NCBI GenBank assembly: GCA_947508155.1
Contig: CANNRM010000041.1
Location: forward strand, 1 to 5,970
Length of the DNA stretch: 5,970 nt
Origin: Rickettsiales bacterium
GTDB taxonomy: Bacteria; Pseudomonadota; Alphaproteobacteria; Rickettsiales; Rickettsiaceae
Direction: 5' to 3'
Shown piece by piece: positions 5,430-5,970 of this stretch. Every line of letters begins with the position of its first letter. Within the stretch, counting starts at the first letter, position 1. The notes under the pieces were generated by a model. The model did not search any database, had not been told where the DNA came from, and worked only from the letters and a program-made list of their open reading frames with translations. The position numbers and the translations under genes are program-made.

Positions 5430-5563
5430 TTTTACTTTCATTTTTGTAACAATTGTAAGTCTCAACTCCCTTGACACATAATCCAACAGCTGAAAATCTA
5501 CGTGATTTTACTATCCAAGAAAATGCTGCAGATTTAAGAGCGGTAACAATTTGCCGTGGTAAT
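5430..5563. other. Intergenic stretch between the HAD-like gene and element B
   Basis: I see no gene. A perfect TTGACA at 5471-5476 has only a poor -10 (AAATCT at 5494-5499) behind it and no gene in front of it on that strand, so I do not call a promoter. Confidence 0.5.
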
Positions 5564-5717
5564 GTCATCCTCGCCCCCGCCTACGCGAGGGTAAACTCCG
5601 TGGCGGAAATCCAGTTTATATAACGCTTCTGACTATATTTTTTTGAAAAATATAGTCATTTTATTGTGTCGCTAACGCGAAATTATTTGACTGGGTCACC
5701 GCGTTCGCGGGGGCGAC
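5564..5717 (+). repeat. Palindromic element B, uninterrupted copy
   Basis: The left outer region begins GTCATCC at 5564 and reaches ATCCAG near 5614, longer and more diverged than in element A. The right outer arm is 5691-5717. In the middle lies a perfect 13-bp hairpin, TGACTATATTTTT (5630-5642) against its complement at 5646-5658, with loop TTG. The right spacer and arm match element A at 43 of 48 positions. It lies between two convergent genes, and the hairpin with its T-runs on both strands could end transcription from either side. Confidence 0.85.
5630..5662. terminator. Possible bidirectional terminator inside element B
   Basis: The 13-bp stem is followed by TTTTATT on the plus strand. 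The stem is AT-rich and therefore weak for a classical intrinsic terminator, but the position between the HAD-like gene (plus) and the PAP2 gene (minus) suits one. Confidence 0.3.
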
Positions 5718-5740
5718 ATTACCCAGGTGAATTGTATCAA

Positions 5741-5970
5741 CTAATGTGAGTGTACGCTCCTAGCCACCATCTTCCAAATCCTTTCCTTAACCCATGCAAT
5801 CAAATTGCCTTCCAAAATATGATACATCTCCACGCCAATGATATATACTCCCGCGGCTATAAACAGGCTATAAAAAATGTCAGCTGGGTAATGCATAGCA
5901 AGACCTATGCGTGAAAGTCCTACCAATATAACCATTCCAACCCAGAATATGCGTGCAAACCATCCAACAT
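5741..5970 (-). CDS. PAP2-type phosphatase, C-terminal part (5' end outside window)
   Basis: The frame is open on the minus strand from the window edge to the TAG at 5743-5741, showing about 75 C-terminal residues. The first 11 (VGWFARIFWVG) lie before the first in-frame Met, so the gene starts beyond the window. The decisive motif is LSRIGLAMHYPADIFYS, which fits the third PAP2 signature SR-x5-H-x3-D. The His is the catalytic nucleophile in this family and the Asp supports it. A hydrophobic segment follows (YSLFIAAGVYIIGVEMYHIL), then an amphipathic tail with Lys, Arg and Trp. PAP2 proteins are membrane phosphatases acting on lipid phosphates such as undecaprenyl diphosphate, phosphatidate or lipid A; which one applies cannot be told from this fragment. 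It converges on the HAD-like gene. Confidence 0.8.
   Translation of the reverse strand, partial: VGWFARIFWVGMVILVGLSRIGLAMHYPADIFYSLFIAAGVYIIGVEMYHILEGNLIAWVKERIWKMVARSVHSH

Overview
The window is AT-rich bacterial DNA with short operons, GC-rich extragenic palindromes of the 'GTCATCC...GGATCCAG' type, an ISL3-family insertion sequence and a broken gene. The zapA gene with a probable 6S-type RNA behind it, plus the repeat style, suggests an alphaproteobacterium, probably a host-associated lineage (Rickettsiales/Holosporales-like). That placement is inference; no marker gene here proves it.

Layout. Bases 2-798 (+) form a tightly overlapping operon: the C-terminal part of a single-pass membrane protein, a small coiled-coil protein, and ZapA, the FtsZ-ring regulator. 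Bases 804-957 are a long imperfect inverted repeat. Behind it, at about 973-1247, are a good promoter and a structured stretch that is best read as a candidate 6S RNA. Bases 1250-1500 hold no convincing gene. Bases 1504-2146 (+) hold three consecutive small ORFs (73, about 51 and 62 aa). Each has a GAGG-type ribosome binding site, a polar or acidic N-terminal part and a hydrophobic, Cys-bearing C-terminal tail with a shared [C/L]-[L/F]-G-[W/C] core. They look like a small, unrecognised family. Directly behind them (2185-2925) is an orphan amino-acid-type periplasmic binding lipoprotein with no permease or ATPase gene beside it.

Bases 2974-4457 are one palindromic repeat (element A) split by a complete 1348-bp ISL3-family element (3041-4388). 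The element has 25-bp terminal inverted repeats (22 matches), an exact 8-bp target duplication AAATATAG, and an intact 411-aa DDE transposase whose N-terminal region lacks the usual zinc-finger cysteines. An uninterrupted paralogue of the repeat (element B, 5564-5717) lies about 1.1 kb downstream and shows what the target looked like. The inner hairpins of A and B differ by three paired changes that keep the stem.

Bases 4607-5429 (+) are a HAD-superfamily phosphatase-like gene broken by a single extra base near 5039. On the minus strand, 5970-5741 is the C-terminal end of a PAP2-type phosphatase, cut by the window edge. It converges on the HAD gene, with element B between them.

The best candidate for something undescribed is the three-gene Cys-tail cluster at 1504-2146. 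The best-supported structural observation is the palindrome family with covarying inner stems, one copy of which received the IS in its hairpin.
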